The position numbers were made by a program, and so were the translations under genes. Shown one piece after another: positions 6,769 through 14,370 of a stretch of DNA of 16,435 nucleotides; position 1 is the stretch's first letter, and the number at the start of each line of letters is the position of its first letter. Below the pieces are notes generated by a model that was not told the DNA's origin, did no database searches, and saw only the letters and a program-made list of their open reading frames with translations. The stretch is from NCBI GenBank assembly GCA_051162045.1, contig JBISDI010000056.1; one strand, given 5' to 3'. This DNA is from Anaerozeibacter quisquiliarum. GTDB lineage: Bacteria; Bacillota; Clostridia; Christensenellales; Aristaeellaceae.

Positions 6769-7209
6769 TCAGATCACCTCGGCTTTCCCGCCCGCCGCTT
6801 CAATCTTCTCCTTCGCGGTGGCCGTAAACTTGTTGGCCTGAACCGTGAGTTTTCGGGTCAGCTCGCCGCCGCCCATGATCTTGACGCCATCCTCGATCTT
6901 CTTGATGATGCCGTACTGGATCAGCTCGACCGGGGTGATCGTCATGCCGTCCTCAAACGCCTCGAGCCGGTCGACGTTGATCGCCACGTACTCGGTGCGG
7001 AAGGGATTGTAGAAGCCGCGCTTGGGCAAGCGGCGCGTCAGCGGCATCTGGCCGCCCTCGAAGCCCGGGCGCTTGCCGCCGCCGGAGCGGGCCTTCGCGC
7101 CCTTGTGGCCCTTGCCGGAGGTCTTGCCCAGACCCGAACCGACGCCGCGGCCCAATCGCTTGGGCGCCGTGGTCGAACCGAACGCAGGCTGGAGTTCGTG
7201 CAATTTCAT
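6769..7209 (-). CDS. rplO: 50S ribosomal protein L15
   Basis: L15 binds 23S rRNA late in 50S assembly. It has 146 residues starting MKLHELQPAFGS. The glycine/lysine-rich N-terminal tail (LGRGVGSGLGKTSGKGHKG) threads into rRNA, and the globular C-terminal half follows from about 65. Two in-frame ATGs compete, at 7215 and 7209. The Shine-Dalgarno AAGGAGGT (7225-7218) is only 2 nt from the first and 8 nt from the second, so 7209 is preferred; it also matches the family start. The stop lies 1 nt before secY. Confidence 0.97.
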   Translation of the reverse strand: MKLHELQPAFGSTTAPKRLGRGVGSGLGKTSGKGHKGAKARSGGGKRPGFEGGQMPLTRRLPKRGFYNPFRTEYVAINVDRLEAFEDGMTITPVELIQYGIIKKIEDGVKIMGGGELTRKLTVQANKFTATAKEKIEAAGGKAEVI

Positions 7210-7217
7210 AACCATCG

Positions 7218-7226
7218 ACCTCCTTA
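7218..7226 (-). promoter_or_regulatory. Fused rpmD stop and rplO ribosome binding site
   Basis: The minus strand reads TAAGGAGGT: the TAA is the rpmD stop and the overlapping AAGGAGGT is the rplO ribosome binding site. Its 8-nt spacing to the ATG at 7209 decides that start over the upstream ATG at 7215. Confidence 0.65.
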
Positions 7227-7406
7227 GTCGTTAATTTCCTCGACCTTCACCATGTGCCTGACCCTGAAGATCATGCCGCGGACGGCCGCGTTGTCCTCTT
7301 GGACGACCGAGTGACCGATCCTCTTCAGGCCCAGCGCCTCGATCGTAGCGATCTGCTTGCGCAGGCAGGCGATGGTGGACTTTGTCTGGGTGATTTTCAG
7401 CTTCAT
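7224..7406 (-). CDS. rpmD: 50S ribosomal protein L30
   Basis: A short single-domain 50S protein of 60 residues with the ferredoxin-like L30 fold: KLKITQTKSTIACLRKQ, EALGLKRIGHSVVQEDN, RGMIFRVRHMVKVEE. The ATG is preceded by TAAGGAGG, in which the stop codon of rpsE forms the first bases of the Shine-Dalgarno. It lies 13 nt after rpsE and 14 nt before rplO. L30 is dispensable in some bacteria, but the S5-L30-L15 order is highly conserved and is intact here. Confidence 0.97.
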   Translation of the reverse strand: MKLKITQTKSTIACLRKQIATIEALGLKRIGHSVVQEDNAAVRGMIFRVRHMVKVEEIND

Positions 7407-7419
7407 GTTCGCGCCCTCC

Positions 7420-7923
7420 TTAGCCCATCAGCTCTTCGACGGTCTTGCCGCGAAGCTTGGCCACCTCTTCCAAGGTGCGCAGCTGCTTGAGGCCTTCGAT
7501 CGTGGCCTTGACCACGTTGACGGGGTTGCTCGAGCCGATCGACTTGGTGCGGATGTCCTTGATGCCGACCGCCTCGATGACCGCGCGCACGGGACCGCCC
7601 GCGATCACGCCGGTGCCCTCCGGGGCGGGCATGAGCAGCACCTTGCCGGTGCCGAACACGCCGATAGCTTCGTGCGGGATGCTGGTCTCCCTGATCGAGA
7701 TGCGCACCATCTGCTTTTTCGCGTCTTCGACGCCCTTGCGAATCGCCTCGGGAATCTCGGCCGCCTTGCCCATGCCGCAGCTAATCCGGCCGGCGCCGTC
7801 GCCCACGACCATCAGCGCGGTGAACCGGAAGTTCTTGCCGCCCTTGACGACCTTGGCAACGCGGTTGACGTATACGAGCTTCTCGTTGAATTCGCTCTCT
7901 TGTTCTCTTTCTCTGCGCTGCAT
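7420..7923 (-). CDS. rpsE: 30S ribosomal protein S5
   Basis: S5 contributes to decoding accuracy and to the mRNA entry tunnel. It has 167 residues. The N-terminal double-stranded RNA-binding domain contains RVAKVVKGGKNFRFTALM (about 21-38) and GDGAGRISCGMGKAAEIPEA (41-60). The KGGK loop (27-30) corresponds to the site of spectinomycin-resistance and ram mutations in other bacteria. The C-terminal domain has the NVVKATIEGLKQLRT segment. A GGGAGGAG site precedes the ATG. It follows rplR by 18 nt. Confidence 0.98.
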   Translation of the reverse strand: MQRREREQESEFNEKLVYVNRVAKVVKGGKNFRFTALMVVGDGAGRISCGMGKAAEIPEAIRKGVEDAKKQMVRISIRETSIPHEAIGVFGTGKVLLMPAPEGTGVIAGGPVRAVIEAVGIKDIRTKSIGSSNPVNVVKATIEGLKQLRTLEEVAKLRGKTVEELMG

Positions 7924-7941
7924 TGCGATGATTCTCCTCCC

Positions 7942-8310
7942 TTAGAAGTTCAGTCCGCCCTCACGAGCGCCGGCTGCCAACTCGGCCACGCGACCGGTGT
8001 AGATGTATCCACCGCGGTCGAAGACCACGTCCACGATGCCCTTGGCCTGCGCGCGCTCGGCGAGCGCCTTGCCCACCAGCTTGCTCGCGCCCTTTTTATC
8101 CAGCTTGCCAATCTGGGCGGCGATGTCCTTTTCGACGGTCGAGCAGGCGACCAGGGTGTTGCCCGCGACATCGTCGACGATCTGCGCGTAGATGTGGCCG
8201 AGGCTCCGATAGACACACAGCCGCGGACGAGCGGGCGTGCCGCTGATCTTCTTGCGGACGCGCTCGTGGCGAATCACGCGGACTTCGTTGCGATCCCGTT
8301 TCTTGAACAT
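7942..8310 (-). CDS. rplR: 50S ribosomal protein L18
   Basis: Binds 5S rRNA with L5 and L25 in the central protuberance of the 50S subunit. The 122 residues show a basic N-terminal tail (MFKKRDRNEVRVIRHERVRKK) and the core motifs GTPARPRLCVYRS, HIYAQIVDD and VVFDRGGYIYTGRVAELA. The end is close to the usual REGGL.F pattern. Its ribosome binding site is TAAGGAG, overlapping the rplF stop codon, so translation follows directly from L6. Confidence 0.97.
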   Translation of the reverse strand: MFKKRDRNEVRVIRHERVRKKISGTPARPRLCVYRSLGHIYAQIVDDVAGNTLVACSTVEKDIAAQIGKLDKKGASKLVGKALAERAQAKGIVDVVFDRGGYIYTGRVAELAAGAREGGLNF

Positions 8311-8328
8311 GTGCGGTTCCCCCTCTCC

Positions 8329-8871
8329 TTACTTCTTGCCCGACTTGCCTTCCTTGCGGCGGATGATCTCGCCATCGTAGCGGATGCCCTTGCCGAGGTA
8401 CGGCTCCGGGCGGCGCACGTCGCGGATATCGGCCGCGATCGCGCCGACCACCTGCTTGTCGATGCCCTGCACCACGATCCGGGTGGGCGCGGGCACTTCG
8501 AACTTGACGTTCTCGGGCGCTTCGAACACGACCGGATGGCTGTAGCCCACCGCCAGGGTCAGCTTCTTGCCATCGACGGTCGCGCGGTAGCCGACGCCTT
8601 CCATCAGCAATACCTTCTGAAAGCCCGTGGTGACGCCTAGCACCATGTTGTTAATCAACGCGCGGTACAGCCCGTGCATCGCGCGGTGCGGCTTGCTGTC
8701 GGACGGGCGGGACACGGTAAGCACCGCGCCGTCCTGCCCGACGGCGATATCCTTATGGACCTTCTGACTCAGCGTCCCCTTGGGGCCCTTGACGGTGACC
8801 AGGTTGTCCTGATCGATCGTCACGCTCACCCCGGCGGGCACGTTAATCGGAAGCTTTCCGATTCGAGACAT
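8329..8871 (-). CDS. rplF: 50S ribosomal protein L6
   Basis: L6 lies near the factor-binding site and the sarcin-ricin loop of the 50S subunit. It has 180 residues in two duplicated domains: SRIGKLPINVPAGVSVTI with VKGPKGTLSQ, and then GFQKVLLMEGVGYRATVDGK. The C-terminal signature VRRPEPYLGKGIRYDGEIIRRKEGK is complete. GGAGG precedes the ATG. It follows rpsH by 37 nt and leads into rplR. Confidence 0.98.
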   Translation of the reverse strand: MSRIGKLPINVPAGVSVTIDQDNLVTVKGPKGTLSQKVHKDIAVGQDGAVLTVSRPSDSKPHRAMHGLYRALINNMVLGVTTGFQKVLLMEGVGYRATVDGKKLTLAVGYSHPVVFEAPENVKFEVPAPTRIVVQGIDKQVVGAIAADIRDVRRPEPYLGKGIRYDGEIIRRKEGKSGKK

Positions 8872-8908
8872 TTGTCTGCACCTCCAATTAGACTTGCGGC
8901 AACCTTCG

Positions 8909-9307
8909 TTACCAGATGTACGCCAGCACTTCGCCGCCGACGCCGGCCTTGCGAGCCGCCTTGTCGGTCATGACGCCCTGCGACGTCGAAATGATCGCGA
9001 CGCCCAGGCCGTTCAGCACTGTGGGCAGCTCGTCGCTCTTCGCGTAGACGCGCAAGCCGGGCTTGGAGATGCGCTTGAGTCCCCGGACGACCGACTGCTT
9101 GCCCTGCGTGTAGCGCAGACCAACCTTGATCTGACCCTGCACGCCGTCTTCCAGACAGTCAAACGATTTGATATACCCCTCATCGAGCAGGATCTTGGCG
9201 ATCGCCTTCTTCGTGTTGGAAGCAGGCATGCTTACGGTCTCATGCCGGGCCACCAGGGCATTTCGGATTCGGGTCAGCATATCCGCGATGGGATCGTTCA
9301 TGATCAT
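8909..9307 (-). CDS. rpsH: 30S ribosomal protein S8
   Basis: S8 binds the central domain of 16S rRNA and is a translational repressor of the spc operon in Escherichia coli. It has 132 residues, with NDPIADMLTRIRNALVARHE at the N-terminus and KPGLRVYAKSDELPTVLNG and GVMTDKAARKAGVGGEVLAYIW toward the C-terminus. Two ATGs are in frame; 9307 is preferred because AAGGAGGT (9321-9314) is 6 nt upstream, against 12 nt for 9301. No obvious S8-box copy of its 16S target stands out in the rplX-rplE gap by eye. Confidence 0.97.
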   Translation of the reverse strand: MIMNDPIADMLTRIRNALVARHETVSMPASNTKKAIAKILLDEGYIKSFDCLEDGVQGQIKVGLRYTQGKQSVVRGLKRISKPGLRVYAKSDELPTVLNGLGVAIISTSQGVMTDKAARKAGVGGEVLAYIW

Positions 9308-9334
9308 TGTGGTACCTCCTTCCGTTATGCCCGC

Positions 9335-9520
9335 TTACCAGCTGGCCTTCCTCATGCCGGGAATTTGACCTTTGTACGCCAGCTCGCGAAAGCAAATGCG
9401 GCACACGCCGTACTTGCGCAGCACCGCGTGCGGACGGCCGCAGATGCGGCAGCGGGTGTAGGCGCGGGTGGAGAACTTGGGCGTTCTCGACTGCCTTACC
9501 TTCATGCTTGTCTTAGCCAC
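9335..9520 (-). CDS. rpsN: 30S ribosomal protein S14, type Z
   Basis: The short zinc-binding form of S14, in the head of the 30S subunit. It has 61 residues with Cys24-X2-Cys27 and Cys40-X2-Cys43 (CRICGRP, GVCRIC), then FRELAYKGQIPGMRKASW. This type Z form is typical of Bacillota and contrasts with the roughly 100-residue zinc-free S14. The start codon is GTG (GTG GCT AAG), with AAGGAGG 9 nt upstream. It lies between rplE and rpsH, the normal spc position. Confidence 0.97.
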   Translation of the reverse strand: MAKTSMKVRQSRTPKFSTRAYTRCRICGRPHAVLRKYGVCRICFRELAYKGQIPGMRKASW

Positions 9521-9538
9521 GCTTGATATCCTCCTTCA

Positions 9539-10081
9539 TTACGCCTGCGCAAACGGCATGCCCAGCAGGCTGAGCAGTTCCCTGGCTTCCTCGTCGGTCT
9601 TGGCGGTCGTGATGAAGATCATCTCCATGCCGCGGATCTTGTCAACCTTGTCATACTCGATCTCGGGGAAGATCAACTGCTCACGTACGCCCAGCGCGTA
9701 GTTGCCGCGCCCGTCGAACGCCTTGTTCGATACGCCGCGGAAGTCGCGCACGCGCGGCAGCACGATCGAGACCAGTTTGTCGCTGAACTCGTACATGCGC
9801 TCACCGCGCAGGGTGACCTTCGCGCCCACGTTCATGCCGGCGCGCAGCTTGAAGTTTGCGATCGACTTCTTGGCCTTGGTCACAAGCGGCTTCTGACCGC
9901 TGATCGTCGACAGCTCCGCCACGGCCACCTCGAGCGCCTTGGCGTTGTCCTTGCAATCGCCCAGGCCCATGTTGATGATGACCTTCTCAAGCCGCGGGAC
10001 TTCCATCACGTTCTTGTAGCCAAACTTCTGCTGGAGAGCAGGAATGACTTCTTTAACATATTTATCCTTGAGCCGTGCCAT
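9539..10081 (-). CDS. rplE: 50S ribosomal protein L5
   Basis: L5 binds 5S rRNA and contacts P-site tRNA and S13 across the subunit interface. It has 180 residues. The motifs EVPRLEKVIINMGLGDCK, SGQKPLVTKAKKSIANFKLR, VTLRGERMYEFSDKLV and LPRVRDFRGVSNKAFDGRGN are all in order. A strong AAGGAGG precedes the ATG. It follows rplX by 21 nt and precedes rpsN by 18 nt. Confidence 0.98.
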   Translation of the reverse strand: MARLKDKYVKEVIPALQQKFGYKNVMEVPRLEKVIINMGLGDCKDNAKALEVAVAELSTISGQKPLVTKAKKSIANFKLRAGMNVGAKVTLRGERMYEFSDKLVSIVLPRVRDFRGVSNKAFDGRGNYALGVREQLIFPEIEYDKVDKIRGMEMIFITTAKTDEEARELLSLLGMPFAQA

Positions 10082-10102
10082 GGGTCATGTCCTCCTTCTC
10101 CG

Positions 10103-10444
10103 TTAGTTGTCGATGGCCGCGCCGCAGTTTGCCTTCTTGCAGACGCGCACCTTTTTTTGCTTGCCGCCCACCTCGACGAACTTATGTCCGACGCGCGTGG
10201 GCTTCTTGCAGCTGGGGCACAGCAGCATCACGTTGGATACCTGGATCGGCGCTTCCTTCTCGATGATGCCGCCCTGCATCCCCTGGCCGCGCGGCTTCTG
10301 ATGGCGCTTGACCATCGCCACGCCTTCGACGATCACCTTGCCCTCGCTGGGGAAGGCCTTCTTGATCTTGCCCGACTTGCCCTTGTTGGCGCCGGAGATG
10401 ACCACGACGGTGTCGCCCGTCTTGACGTTGAGTTTAGGCTTCAC
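10103..10444 (-). CDS. rplX: 50S ribosomal protein L24 with cysteine (zinc-ribbon-like) C-terminus
   Basis: L24 is an assembly initiator of the 50S subunit near the exit tunnel. It has 113 residues. The KOW domain is near the N-terminus (KTGDTVVVISGANKGKSGKI), followed by VEGVAMVKRHQKP. The C-terminal part carries Cys76-X2-Cys79 (CPSC) and Cys102-X4-Cys107 (VCKKANC), a probable zinc site. Many clostridial L24 proteins have CX2C in the second half as well, so the CX4C spacing is slightly unusual. The start is GTG; no other start is nearby, and GGAGGTG lies about 7 nt upstream. Confidence 0.96.
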   Translation of the reverse strand: MKPKLNVKTGDTVVVISGANKGKSGKIKKAFPSEGKVIVEGVAMVKRHQKPRGQGMQGGIIEKEAPIQVSNVMLLCPSCKKPTRVGHKFVEVGGKQKKVRVCKKANCGAAIDN

Positions 10445-10459
10445 TTGCGTACACCTCCA

Positions 10460-10828
<369 letters not shown>

Positions 10829-10893
10829 TTCGTTCCTTCCTCCTTGTAGCAATCTGGCAAGATCGATCGGGGGCGGGCGGCCGCAGGTCGCCC

Positions 10894-11154
10894 TTACTTG
10901 GCCTTCTCGACGATCTCCACCAGGCGCCAGCGCTTATCCTTGGACAGCGGACGGGTTTCCATCACGCGAACGGTATCGCCAATGCCGCACTCGTTGTTCT
11001 CGTCATGCGCCTTCAGCTTCTCGGTACGGTTCATGATCTTGCCATAGAGCGGGTCCTTGACGCGGGTGCGAATCTCAACGACGATCGTCTTGTCCATCTT
11101 GTCGGACACCACGACGCCGGTATTGGTCTTGCGAATGCCTCTCACTTCGGCCAT
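10894..11154 (-). CDS. rpsQ: 30S ribosomal protein S17
   Basis: S17 is a primary 16S rRNA binder with an OB fold. It has 86 residues: RKTNTGVVVSDKMDKTIVVE, RVKDPLYGKIMNRTEKLKAHDE, GDTVRVMETRPLSKDKRWRL. The ATG is preceded by a GGAGG-type site. It follows rpmC by 28 nt. In Escherichia coli rpsQ ends the S10 operon and a new promoter precedes rplN; here the 65-nt gap downstream shows a possible 5-bp GC stem (10875-10893) but no convincing promoter. Confidence 0.98.
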   Translation of the reverse strand: MAEVRGIRKTNTGVVVSDKMDKTIVVEIRTRVKDPLYGKIMNRTEKLKAHDENNECGIGDTVRVMETRPLSKDKRWRLVEIVEKAK

Positions 11155-11182
11155 GGTTCAGTACGCCTCCTTTCGCGTGATG

Positions 11183-11386
11183 TCACGCCTCTAGTTCGCG
11201 CCGGCGGATGATGGTCTTGACGCGGGCGATGTCGCGCCTGCAAGCGGAAATCGCCATGGTGTTCTCCAACTGGCCGGTCGCCAACTGAAACCGAAGGTTG
11301 AACAGCTCGGCCTTCTTATCCTGAAGCGTCTTGTCGAGCTCGGCCGTCGTCTTCTCCATCAGCTCTTTGAACTCCTTGTTCTTCAC
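11183..11386 (-). CDS. rpmC: 50S ribosomal protein L29
   Basis: L29 is a small helical protein at the polypeptide exit, where trigger factor and the signal recognition particle dock beside L23. The 67 residues form two helices (KEFKELMEKTTAELDKTLQD and KKAELFNLRFQLATGQLEN) and a tail with RRDIARVKTIIRRRE. The start codon is GTG and overlaps the rplP stop by four bases (GTGA), so L29 is translationally coupled to L16. Confidence 0.97.
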   Translation of the reverse strand: MKNKEFKELMEKTTAELDKTLQDKKAELFNLRFQLATGQLENTMAISACRRDIARVKTIIRRRELEA

Positions 11387-11814
11387 TCGTCGGCACCCCC
11401 CTCGGCGGCTTCGCGCTTGATGAGCTTCGTCTTGATCGGCAGCTTGTGCGAGGCCAGTCGAAGCGCTTCGCGAGCGGTCTCTTCCGGAATGCCGGCGATC
11501 TCAAACAGCACGCGGCCCGGCTTCACCACAGCCACCCAGTACTCGGGCGAGCCCTTGCCCGAACCCATTCGGGTCTCGGCGGGCTTGGCCGTCACCGGCT
11601 TGTCGGGGAAGATCTTGATCCAGACCTGGCCGCCGCGCTTGGTGTGGCGGGTGAGCGCCTGGCGCGCCGCCTCGATCTGCTGGCTGGTCACCCAGCCGGG
11701 CGTGGTGGCGACAAGGCCGAGTTCGCCGTAGGCGAGGAAATTGCCGCGCAGCGCCTTGCCCTTCATGCGCCCGCGCATCACCTTGCGGCGCTTTACTCTC
11801 TTCGGCATCAGCAT
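11383..11814 (-). CDS. rplP: 50S ribosomal protein L16
   Basis: L16 organises the A-site region of the 50S subunit and is the target of evernimicin-type resistance changes in other bacteria. I start it at the ATG at 11814, giving MLMPKRVKRRKVMRG and 143 residues, the normal size. The longer open frame to 11898 only reads rpsC out of frame. Motifs QIEAARQALTRHTKRGGQVW, DKPVTAKPAETRMGSGKG and GRVLFEIAGI are present. AAGGGGG in the end of rpsC serves as ribosome binding site, and the start lies 2 nt after the rpsC stop. Confidence 0.97.
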   Translation of the reverse strand: MLMPKRVKRRKVMRGRMKGKALRGNFLAYGELGLVATTPGWVTSQQIEAARQALTRHTKRGGQVWIKIFPDKPVTAKPAETRMGSGKGSPEYWVAVVKPGRVLFEIAGIPEETAREALRLASHKLPIKTKLIKREAAEGGADE

Positions 11815-11816
11815 GA

Positions 11817-12497
11817 CTATTTTCCCCCTTCCGTTCTGCGGGCGGGCGCGGCGGGGGCCTTCTTGGCCTTGGGCAGCACCTGGCCCTTGTAGATCCAAAC
11901 CTTTACGCCGATGCGGCCATAAGTGGTCTTGGCCTCGGCGAATCCGTAGTCGATGTTGGCGCGCAGCGTCTGCAGCGGGATCGAACCCTCGTGGTAGCCC
12001 TCGGTGCGCGCGATGTCCGCGCCGCCGAGGCGCCCCGATACGCTGGTCTTGATGCCCTTCGCGCCGGCCTTCATGGCGCGGCCCAGGCTCTGCTTCATCG
12101 CGCGGCGGAACGAAATGCGCTTCTCGAGCTGCTGGGCGATGTTCTCGGCGACCAACTGCGCGTTGGTCTCGGGGTTCTTGATCTCGAGGATGTTGAGGCT
12201 GACGCTCTTGCCGGTGAAGGCCTCGATCTGCTTCTTGAGCGTCTCGGCGCCCGCGCCGCCCTTGCCGATCACGATGCCGGGCTTGGCGGTAAACACGCTG
12301 ACCGTGACCTTGCCGGCGGCGCGCTCGATGTCGATGTGGGAGATGCCCGCCTGATTGAGCTTCTCCTTGAGCATCTTGCGCAGGTTGTAATCCTCGACGA
12401 GGTTATTGGAAAAATCCTTCTTTCCGGCGTACCATTTGGTGCTCCAGTCAAGGATGACACCGACGCGCGCGCCGTGGGGATTTACCTTCTGGCCCAT
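11817..12497 (-). CDS. rpsC: 30S ribosomal protein S3
   Basis: S3 lines the mRNA entry channel and has helicase-related function with S4 and S5. It has 226 residues. The N-terminal type II KH domain carries IVIGKGGAGAETLKK (GXXG loop at about 78-81). The C-terminal domain has ISFRRAMKQSLGRAMKAGAK, SGRLGGADIARTEGYHEGSI and YGRIGVKVWIYKG. The alanine/proline/lysine-rich tail is short. Its ribosome binding site is TAAGGAGG, sharing bases with the rplV stop. rplP follows 2 nt after it. Confidence 0.98.
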   Translation of the reverse strand: MGQKVNPHGARVGVILDWSTKWYAGKKDFSNNLVEDYNLRKMLKEKLNQAGISHIDIERAAGKVTVSVFTAKPGIVIGKGGAGAETLKKQIEAFTGKSVSLNILEIKNPETNAQLVAENIAQQLEKRISFRRAMKQSLGRAMKAGAKGIKTSVSGRLGGADIARTEGYHEGSIPLQTLRANIDYGFAEAKTTYGRIGVKVWIYKGQVLPKAKKAPAAPARRTEGGK

Positions 12498-12510
12498 TTA
12501 CGCTTCCTCC

Positions 12511-12897
12511 TTACTTCGCCTGGTCGAGCACCACAGTGATGTTGCTGGTGCGCTTGAGGATGGTGTCGGCCCTGCCGTGGGAACGCGCCCAGTAGCGCTT
12601 GAGCGTCGGGCCCTGATTGGCGTACACCTCGGCGACGTACAGGTTCTCGCGGTCGAGCCCCAGGTTGTTTTCGGCGTTCGCGATGGCCGAATTGAGCAAC
12701 TTCTCGACGACGGGCGACGCGGATTTGGGCGTGTACATCAGGATCGCGAGCGCCTGGTCCACCTTCTTGCCGCGAATCAGGTCGATCACGACCTGCACCT
12801 TGCGCGAGGAGATGCGGATATACTTGGCAACGGCGCGGGGGCGCTTATCGGCGTTCGCCTTGCGCGCGGCGGCCTTTTCTCTGACTCGGGTTGCCAT
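12511..12897 (-). CDS. rplV: 50S ribosomal protein L22 with N-terminal extension
   Basis: L22 sends a long beta-hairpin into the polypeptide exit tunnel and interacts with macrolides and stalling peptides. It has 128 residues against about 110 in most bacteria. The extra roughly 18 residues are N-terminal and very basic/alanine-rich (MATRVREKAAARKANADK), before the usual ISSRKVQVVIDLIRGKKVDQ. The hairpin reads GPTLKRYWARSHGRAD, slightly different from the more common RAMGRA-type tip. The ATG at 12897 has a suitable upstream site; no internal ATG would restore the short form. Confidence 0.96.
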   Translation of the reverse strand: MATRVREKAAARKANADKRPRAVAKYIRISSRKVQVVIDLIRGKKVDQALAILMYTPKSASPVVEKLLNSAIANAENNLGLDRENLYVAEVYANQGPTLKRYWARSHGRADTILKRTSNITVVLDQAK

Positions 12898-12916
12898 TTG
12901 GTTTCACTCCTTTCCC

Positions 12917-13195
12917 CTACTTGCGGGCGGACGCTTTTTCCCCGGCGTGTCCCCGGAAGGTACGGGTGGGGGCGAACTCGCCGAACTTGTGCCCGACCAT
13001 GTCCTCGGTCACGTATACCGGGACGTGCTTGCGACCGTCGTGAACGGCCACCGTGTGGCCCACGAAATCCGGGAAGATGGTGGATGCGCGCGACCAAGTC
13101 TTGATGACCTTCTTTTCGCCGCTTTTGTTCATGACCTGCACGCGCGACAGCAGCACGGGCTGGATGAACGGGCCCTTCTTAATCGATCTGCTCAT
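12917..13195 (-). CDS. rpsS: 30S ribosomal protein S19
   Basis: S19 pairs with S13 in the head of the 30S subunit near the A-site tRNA. It has 92 residues: SRSIKKGPFIQPVLLSRV, KTWSRASTIFPDFVGHTVAV, HVPVYVTEDMVGHKFGEFAP, TRTFRGHAG. The sequence is fully typical, with a short basic tail. It lies 27 nt after rplB and 19 nt before rplV. Confidence 0.98.
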   Translation of the reverse strand: MSRSIKKGPFIQPVLLSRVQVMNKSGEKKVIKTWSRASTIFPDFVGHTVAVHDGRKHVPVYVTEDMVGHKFGEFAPTRTFRGHAGEKASARK

Positions 13196-13222
13196 GAATG
13201 AAGCCTCCTTCCATCGGCGAAA

Positions 13223-14056
13223 TTACTTCTTGCCGGCTCTCTTGACGATCAGTTTGTCGGAATACTTGCGGTGCTTGCGCGTCTTGACGCCCTGGGTCTT
13301 CTTGCCCCACGGGCTCATGGGCGCGGGCATGCCGACCGGCGAGCGGCCTTCGCCGCCGCCGTGCGGGTGGTCGCAGGGGTTCATGACCACGCCGCGCACG
13401 CTCGGGCGAACGCCCAGATGCCGCTGACGTCCGGCCTTGCCGATGCGCACGTTCATGTGGTCGGTGTTGCCCACCTGGCCGATGGTCGCGCGGGCGCTCA
13501 TCGACACCTTGCGCACCTCGCCCGAGGGCAGGCGGATTTGGGCCATGTTGCCCTCCTTCGCCACCAGCTGCGCCGCCGTACCGGCCGAGCGCACCAGCTG
13601 GCCGCCGTGGCCGGCCTTGATCTCGACGTTGTGGATCAGGGTGCCCAGCGGAATGTCCGCGATCGGCAGGCAGTTGCCGGGCATGATGTCGGCCGTCGGG
13701 CCGCTCATCACGGTGTCCCCTTCCTTGAGGCCCAGCGGGGCCAGGATGTAGCGCTTCTCGCCGTCGGCGTAGTGCAAAAGCGCGATGAAGCAGGTGCGGT
13801 TCGGGTCGTACTCGATCGCGGCGACCTTGGCGGGGATGCCGTCCTTGGCGCGCTTGAAATCGATGATGCGGTACTTCCGGCGGGCGCCGCCGCCCTGGTG
13901 GCGCACGGTGATCTTGCCCTGGTTGTTGCGGCCGGCCCTGTGGCGCAGATCCGTGGTCAGCGCCTTCTCGGGCCGCTTCTTGGTCAACTCGCTGAACGAC
14001 AGCACCGACATGAAACGCCGCGCGGGCGAGGTCGGCTTGTACACTCGAATGGCCAT
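13223..14056 (-). CDS. rplB: 50S ribosomal protein L2
   Basis: L2 is essential for subunit association and peptidyl-transferase function. It has 277 residues. The N-terminal RNA-binding half has HRAGRNNQGKITVRHQGGG and KRAKDGIPAKVAAIEYDPNR. The C-terminal half has the SH3-like barrel and the catalytically important loop NPCDHPHGGGEGRSP with His230; the usual residue two before the Asp-His is Val or Met-like, here Cys. The ribosome binding site TAAGGAGG shares its first bases with the rplW stop. Confidence 0.98.
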   Translation of the reverse strand: MAIRVYKPTSPARRFMSVLSFSELTKKRPEKALTTDLRHRAGRNNQGKITVRHQGGGARRKYRIIDFKRAKDGIPAKVAAIEYDPNRTCFIALLHYADGEKRYILAPLGLKEGDTVMSGPTADIMPGNCLPIADIPLGTLIHNVEIKAGHGGQLVRSAGTAAQLVAKEGNMAQIRLPSGEVRKVSMSARATIGQVGNTDHMNVRIGKAGRQRHLGVRPSVRGVVMNPCDHPHGGGEGRSPVGMPAPMSPWGKKTQGVKTRKHRKYSDKLIVKRAGKK

Positions 14057-14073
14057 ACTTGCGTTCCCCCTCC

Positions 14074-14370
14074 TTATTGCGCCATGCCTTCGAAGAACTC
14101 GATGCCCTTGCTGGCTTCGGTCAGCTTGACAATGGCTTTCTTACGCTCCGGCCGGCGGCCCTGAGTGCGGCCCTGGCGCTTGATCTTACCCTGGATGCGC
14201 ATGGTGTTGACCGATTCGACGTTCACGCCGAAGATGGCCTCCACCGCGTACTTGATTTCCGTCTTGCCCGCGTTCGTCGCCACTTCGAAGGTGTACTTCT
14301 TCTCGTTCATGGCGTCGTAGCTCTTTTCGGTGAGCACCGGGCGGAGGATGATGTCATAGGGGCTCTTCAT
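14074..14370 (-). CDS. rplW: 50S ribosomal protein L23
   Basis: L23 is the main docking site for trigger factor and SRP at the exit tunnel. It has 98 residues: SPYDIILRPVLTEKSYDAMN, KYTFEVATNAGKTEIKYAVE, FGVNVESVNTMRIQGKIKR, then GRRPERKKAIVKLTEASKG. Its start codon overlaps the rplD stop by one base (TAATG), so its translation probably depends on ribosomes finishing L4. Confidence 0.98.
   Translation of the reverse strand: MKSPYDIILRPVLTEKSYDAMNEKKYTFEVATNAGKTEIKYAVEAIFGVNVESVNTMRIQGKIKRQGRTQGRRPERKKAIVKLTEASKGIEFFEGMAQ

Noticed and set aside
7357..8640. A 427-codon plus-strand open frame across rpsE, rplR and rplF
   Set aside because: Same antisense shadow effect; no domain, no ribosome binding site, and the coding signal is clearly on the minus strand.
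10829..10893. A possible internal spc promoter in the rpsQ-rplN gap
   Set aside because: No -10 hexamer close to TATAAT is present; only a short GC stem (10875-10893) and a strong rplN ribosome binding site are visible.
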